The notes under the pieces: model-generated
Databases searched by the model: none
What the model was told of the DNA's origin: nothing
The model's input: the letters and a program-made list of their open reading frames with translations, nothing else
Made by a program: the position numbers and the translations under genes
Shown here: one piece after another, positions 1 through 10,140 of the stretch
How the letters are laid out: every line of letters begins with the position of its first letter
How positions within the stretch are numbered: position 1 is the first letter of the stretch
Origin: Novosphingobium barchaimii LL02
GTDB lineage: Bacteria; Pseudomonadota; Alphaproteobacteria; Sphingomonadales; Sphingomonadaceae
Direction of reading: 5' to 3'
Length of the DNA stretch: 64,000 nucleotides
Assembly: GCF_001046635.1 (NCBI RefSeq)
Contig: NZ_KQ130452.1
Coordinates: 360,668-424,667, forward strand

Positions 1-24
1 CCCCGCCACTGGCGGGGTTTTTTG
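1..24 (+). terminator. Rho-independent terminator of a gene left of the window
   Basis: A 7-bp GC stem (CCCCGCC / GGCGGGG, 3-nt loop) is followed directly by a run of six T. The T tract lies on the plus-strand side, so it ends a plus-strand transcript that begins outside the window. Confidence 0.8.
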
Positions 25-74
25 TTTCTGCTCCAAGTTTGGGTCGCCGCCTTGCGGGTGCTGTTGCCCCCGCC

Positions 75-1394
75 TCAGCTGGTCGATGGCGGGGCGACGG
101 GCTTCGCGGTGAAACCGCGCGACAGGCCGTGGTACAGCTTTTCCCGGCAGACCAGCGTGCTGACGGCATCGGCGATGATCGCGGTGAGGAACAGCGGCAC
201 GATCATGCCCCGGCTTGCGGTCGTTTCCATCAGGATGATCACGGCGGTGAGCGGTGCGCGCGTTACGCCCACGAAATATCCGGTCATACCCAACAGCACC
301 ACTGCGGGCATGGGATCGTCGGGGAAGACATAGGACAGCAGTTGCCCGAATCCGGCACCGACAGAGAGCGAGGGTGCGAAGATGCCTCCAGGAGCGCCTG
401 AGACCGCCGTAGCGGCAGTGGCGAGGAACTTGGCGGGGCCGAACCAGGCTGAGACGCCTTCCTGCCCCTCGATCATGGCGCGGGTGGTTTCGTAGCCGGT
501 GCCCCATGTCGAGCCGCCGCTGAGGATGCCAACGACAGCGACGATCAGTCCGCATAGGACTGCCGCTGTTACCGGGCGGCTGCGGACGGCAAGGAACCAG
601 GGGTGGGTACTGCGCGCAAAACCGAGGAGAGTTCGCGAAAACATGCCGCCCAGAACACCGCCGAAAATTCCCGCAATCGGGGCGACCACTACGACCGACC
701 CAATCACTAGGGTCTGGTGCATCGCGCCGAAGTAGACGTAATCGCCCGCGATGCTCAGGCTGACGAGACCCGAGACGACCACGGCGGCCATGACCAGCAC
801 TGCAACCCGCTGTTCGAACGCAGCGGCCAGTTCCTCGATTGCGAAGGCGACGCCCGCCAGCGGTGTGTTGAAGGCGGCGGCAACGCCGGCCGCGCCGCCG
901 GCAATGAGCACGCCCGAAGTGACGGGCACACGGAATATCCGGTGCAGCGCGACCATGATTGCGGCGCTGACCTGAACCGTGGGCCCTTCGCGGCCGACCG
1001 AGCCGCCGCCCAGCAGCATCGTCACCGTCAGCAGCAGCTTGGCGATGGCGGTGCGCATCGACAGCATCGGCGTGCGTGCCAGGTCGAGGTCCTGTCCGGC
1101 CGCCATTACCTGCGGAATGCCCGAACCGCGCGCGGCGGGGCACCATCGCTGGGTGATCAGCACTACCGCGCCGAATACCAGCGGGGTTAGCACCAACGGC
1201 GCGTAAGGGTGGACGTGGACGAATTGGAGGAAGATCTTCTGTGCGCTGTCGCCTGCCCAGGCGAAGGCAATGGCAACAAGGCCCAGCAGCACCGCACCGA
1301 TGCCTGTCGCCGCACGGCGACGCGCAAGATCAAGCGATCCGTCAATGCCGGGGACGGCGAGGAAGAAAGCTCGGGTGCGTTCCAGAAGAGTCAA
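75..1394 (-). CDS. ClC-family chloride channel / H+-Cl- exchanger
   Basis: Multi-pass inner-membrane protein of 439 residues, the usual size for a bacterial ClC without CBS domains. The three chloride-selectivity signatures are present in order: GSGIP, GREGP (carrying the gating glutamate) and GIFAP. The gating glutamate is intact, which suits a proton-coupled exchanger or acid-resistance/halide-efflux role rather than a defective channel. The first possible initiator in this frame is a TTG at 1394, because a stop lies just upstream. The ribosome site there is weak, so the start could instead be the GTG 13 codons in. The gene is transcribed alone and away from the next gene. The family is secure; the transported anion cannot be told from sequence. 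Confidence 0.93.
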   Translation of the reverse strand: MTLLERTRAFFLAVPGIDGSLDLARRRAATGIGAVLLGLVAIAFAWAGDSAQKIFLQFVHVHPYAPLVLTPLVFGAVVLITQRWCPAARGSGIPQVMAAGQDLDLARTPMLSMRTAIAKLLLTVTMLLGGGSVGREGPTVQVSAAIMVALHRIFRVPVTSGVLIAGGAAGVAAAFNTPLAGVAFAIEELAAAFEQRVAVLVMAAVVVSGLVSLSIAGDYVYFGAMHQTLVIGSVVVVAPIAGIFGGVLGGMFSRTLLGFARSTHPWFLAVRSRPVTAAVLCGLIVAVVGILSGGSTWGTGYETTRAMIEGQEGVSAWFGPAKFLATAATAVSGAPGGIFAPSLSVGAGFGQLLSYVFPDDPMPAVVLLGMTGYFVGVTRAPLTAVIILMETTASRGMIVPLFLTAIIADAVSTLVCREKLYHGLSRGFTAKPVAPPSTS

Positions 1395-1545
1395 GATTGG
1401 TCCGCTCGCTGTTCAGGCGACGCTGCTTTGCGCGTCTTAGGAAGGGCTTGCGGTCCCATTGGGGCAGTCGAGCGGGGTATTGCAAGGCCGAATCCCTGGC
1501 CCGCGAGTGACTTCAGCGAGTTCGCGCCTGCCGGAATACGATACG

Positions 1546-1585
1546 ATAAAGGGCCGGGAAGCGACTTCGCATCGCGTCCCGGCCC
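1546..1585 (-). terminator. Probable terminator of the 1628-2239 gene
   Basis: A 9-bp perfect inverted repeat (GGGCCGGGA / TCCCGGCCC) with a partly paired loop lies just past the stop of the minus-strand gene. It is followed on the minus strand by a short TTTATC. The U tract is short, so efficiency is uncertain. The rest of the 1395-1627 gap shows nothing recognisable. Confidence 0.5.
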
Positions 1586-1627
1586 CATTTCATCGCGCCC
1601 GCAGGCGCAAGGAAAAACTAACCTCGC

Positions 1628-2239
1628 TTACTGGCCGGTAGTGTCGCTGGCGGCAGCGGTGCCGCTTGCAGCCGCGCCTGCGTCCGTGCTGGCCTGAGCC
1701 GAACCGGCTGCCTGGGTGGCCTTGGCGAAGTCCGCGGCAGTCATGCCAAGCGCCAGCGAACCGTCGGTGCCGATGCCGATATAAGACTTCTTGAGCGCGG
1801 CAGCCGAACCGTTGCTGAGCGCGACGGTGACGTTGTCACCCTCAACCTTGGAGACGGTGCCGATGACGACACCGTCGCTGCTCTTGATCGGCGCATCGGC
1901 AACGATGGCGGCGTCCTTTGCTGCCGTGTTTTCAGCCTTGGCACCGTTGACGGCAGCTTCGAGCTGCGCCTTGTTCATGCCGATCGTCAGACCCTTTTCG
2001 CGGGTTACGAAGGCGCTGGTAGGCAGGCCGGCGCGTGCGGTGCCTGTTGAAACGGTCACGACGTCGCCTTGAACGGATTCCACGGTTCCGACTTCGCCGC
2101 CCTCGGCGTCGAAGACCTTCGCGCCTACGGTTGGGGCAGCTGAGGCTGCCGCCGCCGGCGCAGGTGCGGCCTGGGCCAATGCGGCGACGGGAGCCAGGCT
2201 TACGGCGGCAATCGCTGCGGCGATGATGGTTTTCTTCAT
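1628..2239 (-). CDS. Exported PRC-barrel-like repeat protein of unknown function
   Basis: 203 residues. The start ATG at 2239 has AAGGAG about 9 bases upstream and begins a clear Sec signal peptide (MKKTIIAAA..., cleavage near ALAQA), followed by an Ala/Pro linker. The mature part is an internal duplication. Each half has a G-x-V-x-G-T-V-x-x-V-x-G-D-x-V-T-V beta segment (around residues 37-57 and 109-131), then a helix opening with a GLTIGM or GSLALGM pattern. The beta segments resemble PRC-barrel strands. The C-terminus is an Ala/Ser/Thr-rich, probably disordered tail. A periplasmic location is expected. The reading frame stays open upstream of this ATG, but that extension lacks signal-peptide character and is probably not translated. 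No function can be assigned. Confidence 0.82.
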   Translation of the reverse strand: MKKTIIAAAIAAVSLAPVAALAQAAPAPAAAASAAPTVGAKVFDAEGGEVGTVESVQGDVVTVSTGTARAGLPTSAFVTREKGLTIGMNKAQLEAAVNGAKAENTAAKDAAIVADAPIKSSDGVVIGTVSKVEGDNVTVALSNGSAAALKKSYIGIGTDGSLALGMTAADFAKATQAAGSAQASTDAGAAASGTAAASDTTGQ

Positions 2240-2659
2240 GGCGTACTCCTTCTTGACGGGGCCGTGGGAGGGCGGCCCCGGGACAGACCCCCTGTCAGGG
2301 GCGTGAAAGGCAGTCCGGGACCTCTTGAGGTACCCGGACACAGACCCCTCCGGCATCGCCGGCCCTGCCGTCGCAATGGTATCGCGGGTCGGCAGATGGG
2401 GCGGTGAAAGACTATAGGGAGCCGAATGCGCAGCGGGGTGAACGGTTGCAAGAACAAGGGCGAATCGCCCTGTAGGCGCGATGAACGGCCTTTGTTTTGC
2501 GAAAAATGCGCGGTTTTCTGCCAATTCCGACGCTTCTTGATCTCTCGTCGGAGGGGAATCACCTGTGGGGATCGGTCACAGCGTGCCGGGTCGGCGATGC
2601 AGTTGAGCATCTTATGTGTGTCAAAGGGAACATTCAGAGGGCTGGCGGCTTGAGGCCGG
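2240..2659. other. Divergent intergenic region with a strong hairpin
   Basis: 420 bases separate two divergent genes. A stem of 7+4 bp (GTCCGGG ... CCCGGAC, 2313-2339) and a smaller GACAG/CTGTC repeat near 2283-2296 lie in what would be the 5' leader of the minus-strand exported protein. No coding frame with a convincing ribosome site is visible, and I recognise no known riboswitch. Confidence 0.4.
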
Positions 2660-4303
2660 GTGGCGGACGTTCCAACAAGGCTGTCGATGGATGAGATTGC
2701 GGCGGAGGGCACCCTTGGGGGTGCCTTGCCAGGTGAGAATGATGCCGTGAAGACGCAGTATGATGAAGCGGTTTCGCCGTCTGTGTGGCGTTATGTCATT
2801 GCACGGCGGGCGCATGTGGTCATCGACGCGGCCGACTATTTCGAAGTGATCCGCGAAGTCATGGACGAGGCGCAGCAGCGCATCTTCATGGTCGGCTGGG
2901 ACTTCGATTCGCGGATCCTGCTGACATCCGGCAGGCGCTGGTGGCACCGCGGCCGGCATCGGAAATTTCCTGCGCGGCTTGGTTCCTTCATGCTGTGGTT
3001 GGTGAACCGCAGGCCGGGGTTGGAGATCCTTCTGCTTAAATGGAACTTCGCAATCGTGAAATACATGTTCCGCGGCACCATGCTGTTCGACCTGGCGCGC
3101 TGGGCGAAGCATCCTAGTATCGACTTCAAGTTTGATTCAGCACACCCCATCGGTTGCAGCCATCACCAAAAGATCGTCGTGGTCGACGATGTCGTCGCGG
3201 CTTGTGGCGGCATTGATATGACCTCGGACCGCTGGGATACGCCCGACCATATCCCCAAGGACCCGCGCCGCCGCCGGCCGACCGGGCGCCTCTATGGCCC
3301 CTGGCACGACGTCACCATGCTGCTGGAAGGCGAAGTGGCCGCTGCGCTGGGCGAGCTCGGACGCGAGCGCTGGAAGGTTGCGGGCGGGGGCGAGCTTGCT
3401 CCTTGCCGCCCGCAGGAGCAATCGCCCTGGCCTGCCAGCCTGCGTCCCGAATTCGAGAATGTCGAGGTCGGCATTGCCCGCACCCGCGCGGAATATGGTG
3501 ATTGCCCGCAGGTCAGCGAGATCGAGCAGCTGTTCGTCGAGCAGATCCGGCGCGCCAAACGCTTCATCTATGCCGAGACGCAGTATTTCGCCTCGCGCGC
3601 CATCGCCGAGGCTATCTGCGAGCGATTGCTGGAAGACGAACCGCCCGAGTTCTTCATCGTCAATCCTGTCACCGCCGACGGCTGGCTGGAGCAGCAGGCA
3701 ATGGACACTGCCCGCGTCGAACTGGTCGAGACGCTTCAGAACGGGGACCATGCCGGTCGTTTCCGCATCTTCACCCCTTCCGCCTCAGACGGTACGCCGA
3801 TCTATGTCCATGCCAAGCTGACGATTGTCGATGACGAGATCCTGCGCGTCGGTTCGGCCAACATGAACAACCGTTCAATGGGGCTGGACAGCGAATGCGA
3901 CGTCTTCATCGATGCCGCGCGTCCGGCTAATGTTCATGTGGGCGATACGATCACGGGGCTGCGGATCCGCTTGCTGTCCGAGCACTGCGGTATCGCCGAA
4001 GCCGAAGTGACGGCGGGGATCGCGCGGCACGGTTCGATGGCGGCGATGGTCGATGCCCTCAACCGGGCGACACCGCGCACTGGCAAATATCTCGAACCCT
4101 TGCCCTTGAAACAGTTGTCGGAAGCTGAAAGAGCAATCGGCAAGAGCGGGGTGCTCGATCCGGAACGCCCTGGCGAAATGTTCGAGCCTATCGAGCGACG
4201 TGGGTTGTTCCGGCGCAACGGACGGTTGATGCGTATGCGCCTGATGAACAGGTTGAAAAGGAACAAGAGGGATGAGCAGTCTGGTCGGTCACGACGAGGA
4301 TGA
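2660..4303 (+). CDS. Phospholipase D / cardiolipin synthase-like protein
   Basis: 547 residues with two HKD catalytic motifs. The first is HHQKIVVVDD near residue 168 and the second HAKLTIVDDE near residue 384. Each supplies the H-x-K-x4-D residues of the PLD superfamily, so the bilobal active site looks complete. There are no N-terminal membrane helices of the sort seen in classical ClsA. The protein therefore resembles the soluble, long phospholipase D-like group; phospholipid hydrolysis or transphosphatidylation is expected. The annotated start is a GTG at 2660 with GAGG just upstream; an ATG at 2687 is an alternative. The 3' end overlaps folE by 32 bases, so the two are probably co-transcribed. 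Confidence 0.88.
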   Translation: MADVPTRLSMDEIAAEGTLGGALPGENDAVKTQYDEAVSPSVWRYVIARRAHVVIDAADYFEVIREVMDEAQQRIFMVGWDFDSRILLTSGRRWWHRGRHRKFPARLGSFMLWLVNRRPGLEILLLKWNFAIVKYMFRGTMLFDLARWAKHPSIDFKFDSAHPIGCSHHQKIVVVDDVVAACGGIDMTSDRWDTPDHIPKDPRRRRPTGRLYGPWHDVTMLLEGEVAAALGELGRERWKVAGGGELAPCRPQEQSPWPASLRPEFENVEVGIARTRAEYGDCPQVSEIEQLFVEQIRRAKRFIYAETQYFASRAIAEAICERLLEDEPPEFFIVNPVTADGWLEQQAMDTARVELVETLQNGDHAGRFRIFTPSASDGTPIYVHAKLTIVDDEILRVGSANMNNRSMGLDSECDVFIDAARPANVHVGDTITGLRIRLLSEHCGIAEAEVTAGIARHGSMAAMVDALNRATPRTGKYLEPLPLKQLSEAERAIGKSGVLDPERPGEMFEPIERRGLFRRNGRLMRMRLMNRLKRNKRDEQSGRSRRG

Positions 4304-4892
4304 TCTGCAGGACGGACCTTTGGGCAAGCCCGCAGTCCCTGGACATGTGCAGGACGCCATCCGCACCCTGATCGAGTGGGCAGGCGACGACCCGACGCGC
4401 GAGGGTCTGGTCGACACACCCAAGCGCGTCGCGCGGGCATGGCTCGAATATTGCCAAGGCTACCAGGAAGACCCGGCGGTTCACCTTTCCCGCATTTTCG
4501 AGGAAGTGGGCGGCTACGATGAAGTTGTGCTGCTCAAGGACATTCCGTTCCAGTCGCACTGCGAGCATCACATGGCGCCGATCATCGGCAAGGCGGCGAT
4601 CGCCTATCTGCCGCGCGACCATGTGGTGGGCATCTCAAAGCTGGCACGTGTGCTGCACGGCTTTGCGCGCCGGTTACAAATCCAGGAACGCCTGACAGCC
4701 GAAGTCGCGCAGTGCATCTGGCAGCACCTAAAACCCCAGGGCGTGGCAGTGGTGATCGAGGCGAACCACGCCTGCATGACCGCGCGCGGCGTGCGTACGC
4801 CGGGTGTCAGCATGATCACCAGCCGGATGATGGGCACCTTCCTTGAGGACGAGCGTTCTCGCAAGGAAGTGCTCAGCCTGATGGGGTACTGA
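4272..4892 (+). CDS. folE: GTP cyclohydrolase I
   Basis: 206 residues. This enzyme makes 7,8-dihydroneopterin triphosphate from GTP, the first step of folate (and pterin) biosynthesis in the cytosol. The zinc-binding and catalytic signatures are present: C-E-H-H-M-A-P around residue 98, and a second Cys in the ACMTARGVR segment near residue 172. The helix VGISKLARVL is also typical. The N-terminal 20 residues are poorly conserved, as usual. AGAGGG immediately precedes the ATG. The start lies inside the phospholipase D-like gene, which suggests translational coupling, although no shared pathway is obvious. Confidence 0.97.
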   Translation: MSSLVGHDEDDLQDGPLGKPAVPGHVQDAIRTLIEWAGDDPTREGLVDTPKRVARAWLEYCQGYQEDPAVHLSRIFEEVGGYDEVVLLKDIPFQSHCEHHMAPIIGKAAIAYLPRDHVVGISKLARVLHGFARRLQIQERLTAEVAQCIWQHLKPQGVAVVIEANHACMTARGVRTPGVSMITSRMMGTFLEDERSRKEVLSLMGY

Positions 4893-4910
4893 TCTGCGAA
4901 AGAGGACGTG

Positions 4911-5372
4911 ATGGGACAGGCGCATGTTCTGGAAGGTGGCTGCCGCTGTGGGCAAGTGCGCTTTCAGTTGACGGCGCCGCCCCTGATCGAAAGCCTGTGC
5001 CACTGCTCGGGCTGCAAGCGGATGACCGCTAGCGCTTTCTCGACGACGATTTCCGTTCCCACCGAGGGGTTCGAGCTGGTTTCGGGGAAGCCCGAGGTAG
5101 GCGGTATTCATGGCGACGAGGCGCACCACCACCATTGCCCCTGGTGCAAGTCCTGGGTCTTCACAAAAGTCGACCCGTCCATGGGGTTCATCAATGTGCG
5201 CGCAACGCTGCTCGACGACCCGCGAGCGTTTTTACCTTACGTGGAAATGCAGGCAGCCGAAAAACTCTCTTGGCTCCATACCGAGGTGGAGCGCCGTTAT
5301 GATCGCTTCCCGCACCTGCACGAATATCCCGAACTCATCGCCGGCTACGCTGCATGGCGGGCTGCGCGTTAG
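4911..5372 (+). CDS. GFA-domain (CENP-V/GFA fold) zinc protein
   Basis: 153 residues of the glutathione-dependent formaldehyde-activating enzyme (GFA) fold. Zinc-ligand Cys pairs are visible: GGCRCGQVRF at the N-terminus, CHCSGCKR about 20 residues later, and CPWCKSWVF in the middle. Members act in glutathione-dependent detoxification or have unknown function; most have not been shown to process formaldehyde. It follows folE by 18 bases with AAAGAGGA upstream of the ATG at 4911, so it may be the last gene of the operon starting at 2660. A GTG one codon earlier is possible. Confidence 0.85.
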   Translation: MGQAHVLEGGCRCGQVRFQLTAPPLIESLCHCSGCKRMTASAFSTTISVPTEGFELVSGKPEVGGIHGDEAHHHHCPWCKSWVFTKVDPSMGFINVRATLLDDPRAFLPYVEMQAAEKLSWLHTEVERRYDRFPHLHEYPELIAGYAAWRAAR

Positions 5373-5492
5373 GTCCTCACCGGGAGCTGGAAGACGGACT
5401 GACCCGGCATCGTTTCCCAATTGCTCAACATGAGGGCTTGAACGCGCAGGCGGCTGCGGCAAGAGACGCATGTTTCCGGGGCGTACAGGCAG

Positions 5493-6941
5493 ATGATCGA
5501 CCATATTCGCAGCACACAAGAAAGGAAGGTCAACGCGGCGGGCATACTGCTGGCGTTGGTCCCGGCTGCCATGCTGCTCGTGCTTCTGCTGCGCGCCGTG
5601 TGGGACGTCGATATCTTCTGGCAGCTCAAGCTGGGCGAATTGATCCTCGACCACCCAGGGCCGATCTCGCACGAGCCTTTCTCGGCGCTGCACTTGGGCG
5701 ATCCGATGTCGTCGGTGGCTTGGGCGGGGCAGGCGCTGATGGCGCTGGCGCGGCGGGTGGGCGGCTGGGACCTGCTGCGGGTGGTGGATGCGGTGTGCTG
5801 GCTTGGCGGCTTCTGGGCCGTGGCCGCCGCCTGCCGCTTGCGCGGCGCGGCGATGCCCGCGATCATGCTGGCGCTGGTCCTGACCTTCATCGCCGCGCTG
5901 CCGACCGCGAGCATCCGCCCGCAGAGCTTTGCATGTCTTTGCTTCGGGCTGCTTCTGGCCCTTCAGCGGCTAGGCCTGCGCCCCATGCTGACCATTGCGC
6001 TGGGCACTCCGCTACTGGTGGCGTGGCAGAACCTGCACCCCTCGGTCAGCGTGGGCGTCATCGCGATGGGGCTGGCGTCCTTGCCGGGCTGGATTGCTTG
6101 GCTGGGCGACCGTAGCCGCACCTTGCCGGTAGCTACGAGCGTTCTGGCACTGATCGGCGCGGCGGCGGTTTTCGCGACGCCTGACGGCATTTCGATCGTC
6201 CACACTTCCGCTGCGAATGCCGAAGCGAGCATCGCCATCGGCGCCAGCGAGTGGCTGCCCCTCTGGATTTCCGGCAATCGTTTGAATGCGGTGCCGGTGC
6301 TGGTGACGATCTTGCTGGCCGCGCGGCTGGTCATGGGCAATCGTCGGCGGATCGATGCCGGCGAACTGGCGACGGCGATCGGCCTGCTGTTAATGACGAT
6401 CACAGCCTATCGCTTCGTGCTGTTCTGGGCCGTGGCGATGGTCCCGGTCATCGCGCGCGCCGGCCCCGGCCCTGATGACGGACGCAGCATCGGTTCAGGC
6501 ACCGGTAGCGGCTGGGGTACCGCAAGGGTGGTAGGCCCGATCCTCCTTGTCACCCTGTTCGCGCCGCTGCTGGCACCTACGCGTTTCGCCGCGACCCTGC
6601 CGCTGGCTGCCGTGGAACGGCTGCGCAAGGAAGGCGTGCGGGGCACTGTCTACGGAGATTTCCCCTTCGGCGGCGCGATCATCGATGCCGGCTATCCGGC
6701 TTGGCATGTCGCCTATGACGGGCGCTATTACCGCTATTCCCGCAAGGAGTGGCAGTACAACGGCGGGATCGAGAACGGCATCGTTCCGCTGGTTGACGTC
6801 GTACACAAATGGCAACCGGCGGCATTCGTGCTCGATGCGAAGCACAACGCGCCGCTCGCCGGAGAACTGGCCGATAGCCGCGCGTGGCGCTGTATCTGGA
6901 CGCGGGACGGGATTGTCGTCTACGTGCCCCGGCGGCGCTGA
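5493..6941 (+). CDS. Polytopic membrane protein, GT-C glycosyltransferase-like
   Basis: 482 residues with about ten hydrophobic segments, the first at residues 16-36. Directly after it comes D-V-D-I-F-W-Q-L-K-L-G-E, then a HEPFS motif. A D-x-D in the first periplasmic loop followed by an aromatic/Leu/Gly-Glu pattern is characteristic of many uncharacterised GT-C-type membrane glycosyltransferases. A soluble C-terminal part of about 115 residues follows (VYGDFPFGGAIIDAGYP...). By family analogy it would transfer a sugar from a polyprenyl carrier on the periplasmic face, but substrate and pathway are unknown. The gene stands alone and ends 3 bases from the convergent SDR gene. The ribosome site is weak. 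Confidence 0.72.
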   Translation: MIDHIRSTQERKVNAAGILLALVPAAMLLVLLLRAVWDVDIFWQLKLGELILDHPGPISHEPFSALHLGDPMSSVAWAGQALMALARRVGGWDLLRVVDAVCWLGGFWAVAAACRLRGAAMPAIMLALVLTFIAALPTASIRPQSFACLCFGLLLALQRLGLRPMLTIALGTPLLVAWQNLHPSVSVGVIAMGLASLPGWIAWLGDRSRTLPVATSVLALIGAAAVFATPDGISIVHTSAANAEASIAIGASEWLPLWISGNRLNAVPVLVTILLAARLVMGNRRRIDAGELATAIGLLLMTITAYRFVLFWAVAMVPVIARAGPGPDDGRSIGSGTGSGWGTARVVGPILLVTLFAPLLAPTRFAATLPLAAVERLRKEGVRGTVYGDFPFGGAIIDAGYPAWHVAYDGRYYRYSRKEWQYNGGIENGIVPLVDVVHKWQPAAFVLDAKHNAPLAGELADSRAWRCIWTRDGIVVYVPRRR

Positions 6942-6944
6942 AAA

Positions 6945-7625
6945 TCAGCCGCCGCGTGTAACCGGGATCAGGGCGCCGCTGATCGCGCGCGCACCGTCTG
7001 AAGCGAGAAAGCCGATGACATCGGCAATGGCGGCAGGCTGTACCCACGTCGAGAAATCCGCATCGGGCATGTCGGCCCGGTTGACCGGGGTGTCGATCGT
7101 GCTGGGCAGGACCGCATTGACCGTTACGTTGGTTCCCGACAGTTCCTCGGCCAGTGCCTCGGTCAAGCGGTGGACTCCCGATTTCGACGCCGCATAGGCG
7201 CCCATTCCGGCACCCGCCCGGTTAGCGGCGCCGGCGCCGATGTTGACGATGCGCCCCGCCGCAGAGGCCTTGAGCGCGGGCAGGGCAAGCTGGGTAATCG
7301 TGGCCGCCGTCAGCAGGTTCATCGACTGCATCCGCGCCCAGGCCTCGATCGAGCCGCCTTCCAGCGTTTCCCAGGTAAAGCCTCCGGCGACATTGACCAG
7401 AACGTCGATCCCGCCATGCACCGCCGTGACTTTGGCCAGTGCCGCTCCGGTCGAAGCGGCATCGGTAAGGTCAATCCCGCCGATGTCGAGCGCGCCGGGC
7501 AGGGCGTTTCTGGCTTCGGGTGCGAAGTCGATCCGTGCCACCTTGTCGCCGCCTTGGGCGAAGGCTTGCGCCACCGCCTCGCCCAGAACGCCGAAACCAC
7601 CGGTGACGATAACCGAACGTGACAT
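6945..7625 (-). CDS. Short-chain dehydrogenase/reductase
   Basis: 226 residues from the ATG at 7625. The Rossmann glycine motif (TGGFGVLGEAVA) is at the extreme N-terminus, LVNVAGG replaces the usual NNAG, and the catalytic tetrad Y-x3-K appears as YAASKSG with an upstream NIGAGAANR segment. The C-terminus VTRGG replaces the usual VDGG. Classical SDR with an unknown alcohol or ketone substrate. The frame extends 40 codons upstream, but that part lacks SDR features. It lies convergent to the membrane protein gene and downstream of the peroxiredoxin gene, from which a terminator separates it. Confidence 0.9.
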   Translation of the reverse strand: MSRSVIVTGGFGVLGEAVAQAFAQGGDKVARIDFAPEARNALPGALDIGGIDLTDAASTGAALAKVTAVHGGIDVLVNVAGGFTWETLEGGSIEAWARMQSMNLLTAATITQLALPALKASAAGRIVNIGAGAANRAGAGMGAYAASKSGVHRLTEALAEELSGTNVTVNAVLPSTIDTPVNRADMPDADFSTWVQPAAIADVIGFLASDGARAISGALIPVTRGG

Positions 7626-7730
7626 ATGCTGTTTCCCGAAGTGAGCCTGTTCAATCGTGCTAACCCGGGTACAGGTGGGCGACAAGGCGGGCGGGCCTTC
7701 CAACGCCCTGCCGATGGCTGCGTACCATGC

Positions 7731-7766
7731 AAAAAGGGCGGCCATTCCCGATGGAAAGGCCGCCCT
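7731..7766 (-). terminator. Terminator of the peroxiredoxin gene
   Basis: An 8-9 bp GC-rich stem (AGGGCGGCC / GGCCGCCCT) is followed on the minus strand by a run of T. It sits 25 bases past the peroxiredoxin stop codon and isolates that gene from the SDR gene downstream. Confidence 0.8.
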
Positions 7767-7790
7767 CGTGCGATCAGCCGGTTCTGAGGA

Positions 7791-8270
7791 TCAGAGCTGG
7801 CCGAGCATGTGGTCCGCCGAGGAAACCTCGAACGTGCCGGGAGCCTCGACGTTGATCTGCTCGACGACACCGTCATTGACGACCATCGAGAAGCGCTGGC
7901 CGCGCGTGCCCATGCCGAAGCCCGAACCGTCCATCACCAGGTCCACGGCCTTGGCAAAGTCGGCATTGCCGTCTGCCAGCATGGTCACGTCGGACGAGCC
8001 CGAAGCCTTGCCCCAGGCGCCCATCACGAACGCATCGTTGACGGCGGTGCAGGCGATCTCGTCGATGCCCTTGGCCTTGAGGTCTGCGGCCTTGTCGACA
8101 AAACCGGGAAGGTGCTTGGCCGAGCAGGTCGGCGTGAAGGCGCCGGGAACCGAGAACAGCGCAACCTTGCGGCCAGCGAAGAAGTCCGCGCTCTGGACCG
8201 GTTCGGGACCGCCTTCGCCGACCTTGATGAACTTGACGTCGGGCAGTTTGTCTCCAACGGCGATGGTCAT
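7791..8270 (-). CDS. Peroxiredoxin, Prx5 / AhpC-TSA type
   Basis: 159 residues, start ATG at 8270 with AAAGGA upstream. The peroxidatic-cysteine motif V-P-G-A-F-T-P-T-C-S is at about residues 43-52, and the conserved NDAFVMGAW segment follows. This pattern and length are those of Prx5-type peroxiredoxins, which reduce H2O2 and organic peroxides using glutathione/glutaredoxin or thioredoxin. The protein is cytosolic. The trxA product near 22 kb could supply electrons, but no linkage is visible. The reading frame remains open for another 106 codons upstream, through the ahcY promoter palindrome, without coding character. Confidence 0.94.
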   Translation of the reverse strand: MTIAVGDKLPDVKFIKVGEGGPEPVQSADFFAGRKVALFSVPGAFTPTCSAKHLPGFVDKAADLKAKGIDEIACTAVNDAFVMGAWGKASGSSDVTMLADGNADFAKAVDLVMDGSGFGMGTRGQRFSMVVNDGVVEQINVEAPGTFEVSSADHMLGQL

Positions 8271-8441
8271 GAATTCGTCCTTTCGTTCAGGCGCACTTGC
8301 GTCGCGGGAGATATAGGGCGGCACGGTGCTTCGACAACGGCTGGCCGATGGGAAATTCCAGTCCGTGCCCACTAACCGACAATCTGTGCCGCCAGTTCGG
8401 TGAAACGGTGCGACGCACGGTAAGGATGCGGCGCGGCAATC

Positions 8442-8461
8442 ATATAAAGATATCTTTATAT
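8442..8461. promoter_or_regulatory. 20-bp perfect palindrome before ahcY, candidate SahR operator
   Basis: ATATAAAGATATCTTTATAT is identical to its own reverse complement and is strikingly AT-only in a GC-rich region. It lies about 105 bases before the ahcY start. ArsR-family SahR repressors control SAM-cycle genes, including ahcY, in many proteobacteria through AT-rich palindromes. Assigning this site to SahR is inference; no sahR gene is in the window. Confidence 0.65.
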
Positions 8462-8565
8462 TTGCCACCGCCGGGTGGAAACGATAGGGATGCGTCATTG
8501 TCGGAGCTGCGCTCGGGGTTCGTCCCGTGCGTAGCGCCGACGTGACAAACCCCAGGAGCTTTCCC

Positions 8566-9987
<1,422 letters not shown>

Positions 9988-10012
9988 TCGATTTTCGATC
10001 CGATCCACAGAG

Positions 10013-10040
10013 GGGCGCGTCCGCAAGGATGCGCCCTTTT
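10013..10040 (+). terminator. ahcY terminator
   Basis: A 10-bp stem (GGGCGCGTCC / GGATGCGCCC, one G-U pair) with a GCAA tetraloop is followed by TTTT, 26 bases after the ahcY stop. Confidence 0.85.
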
Positions 10041-10140
10041 GTCGTGGCGCGGCGGCAGCAAGCTTTCGGGGGTTGACGGGCGCGCCAGCCTTGCCGAATG
10101 CCCGGAGCTGCATGTTGCCGCCTAAAGGAATGGAAGAACA

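Noticed and set aside
8270-8565. SAH riboswitch upstream of ahcY
   Set aside because: I looked for the conserved GAGG-x-GCGCTGC-type core of the SAH riboswitch and did not find it; the palindrome points to protein control instead.
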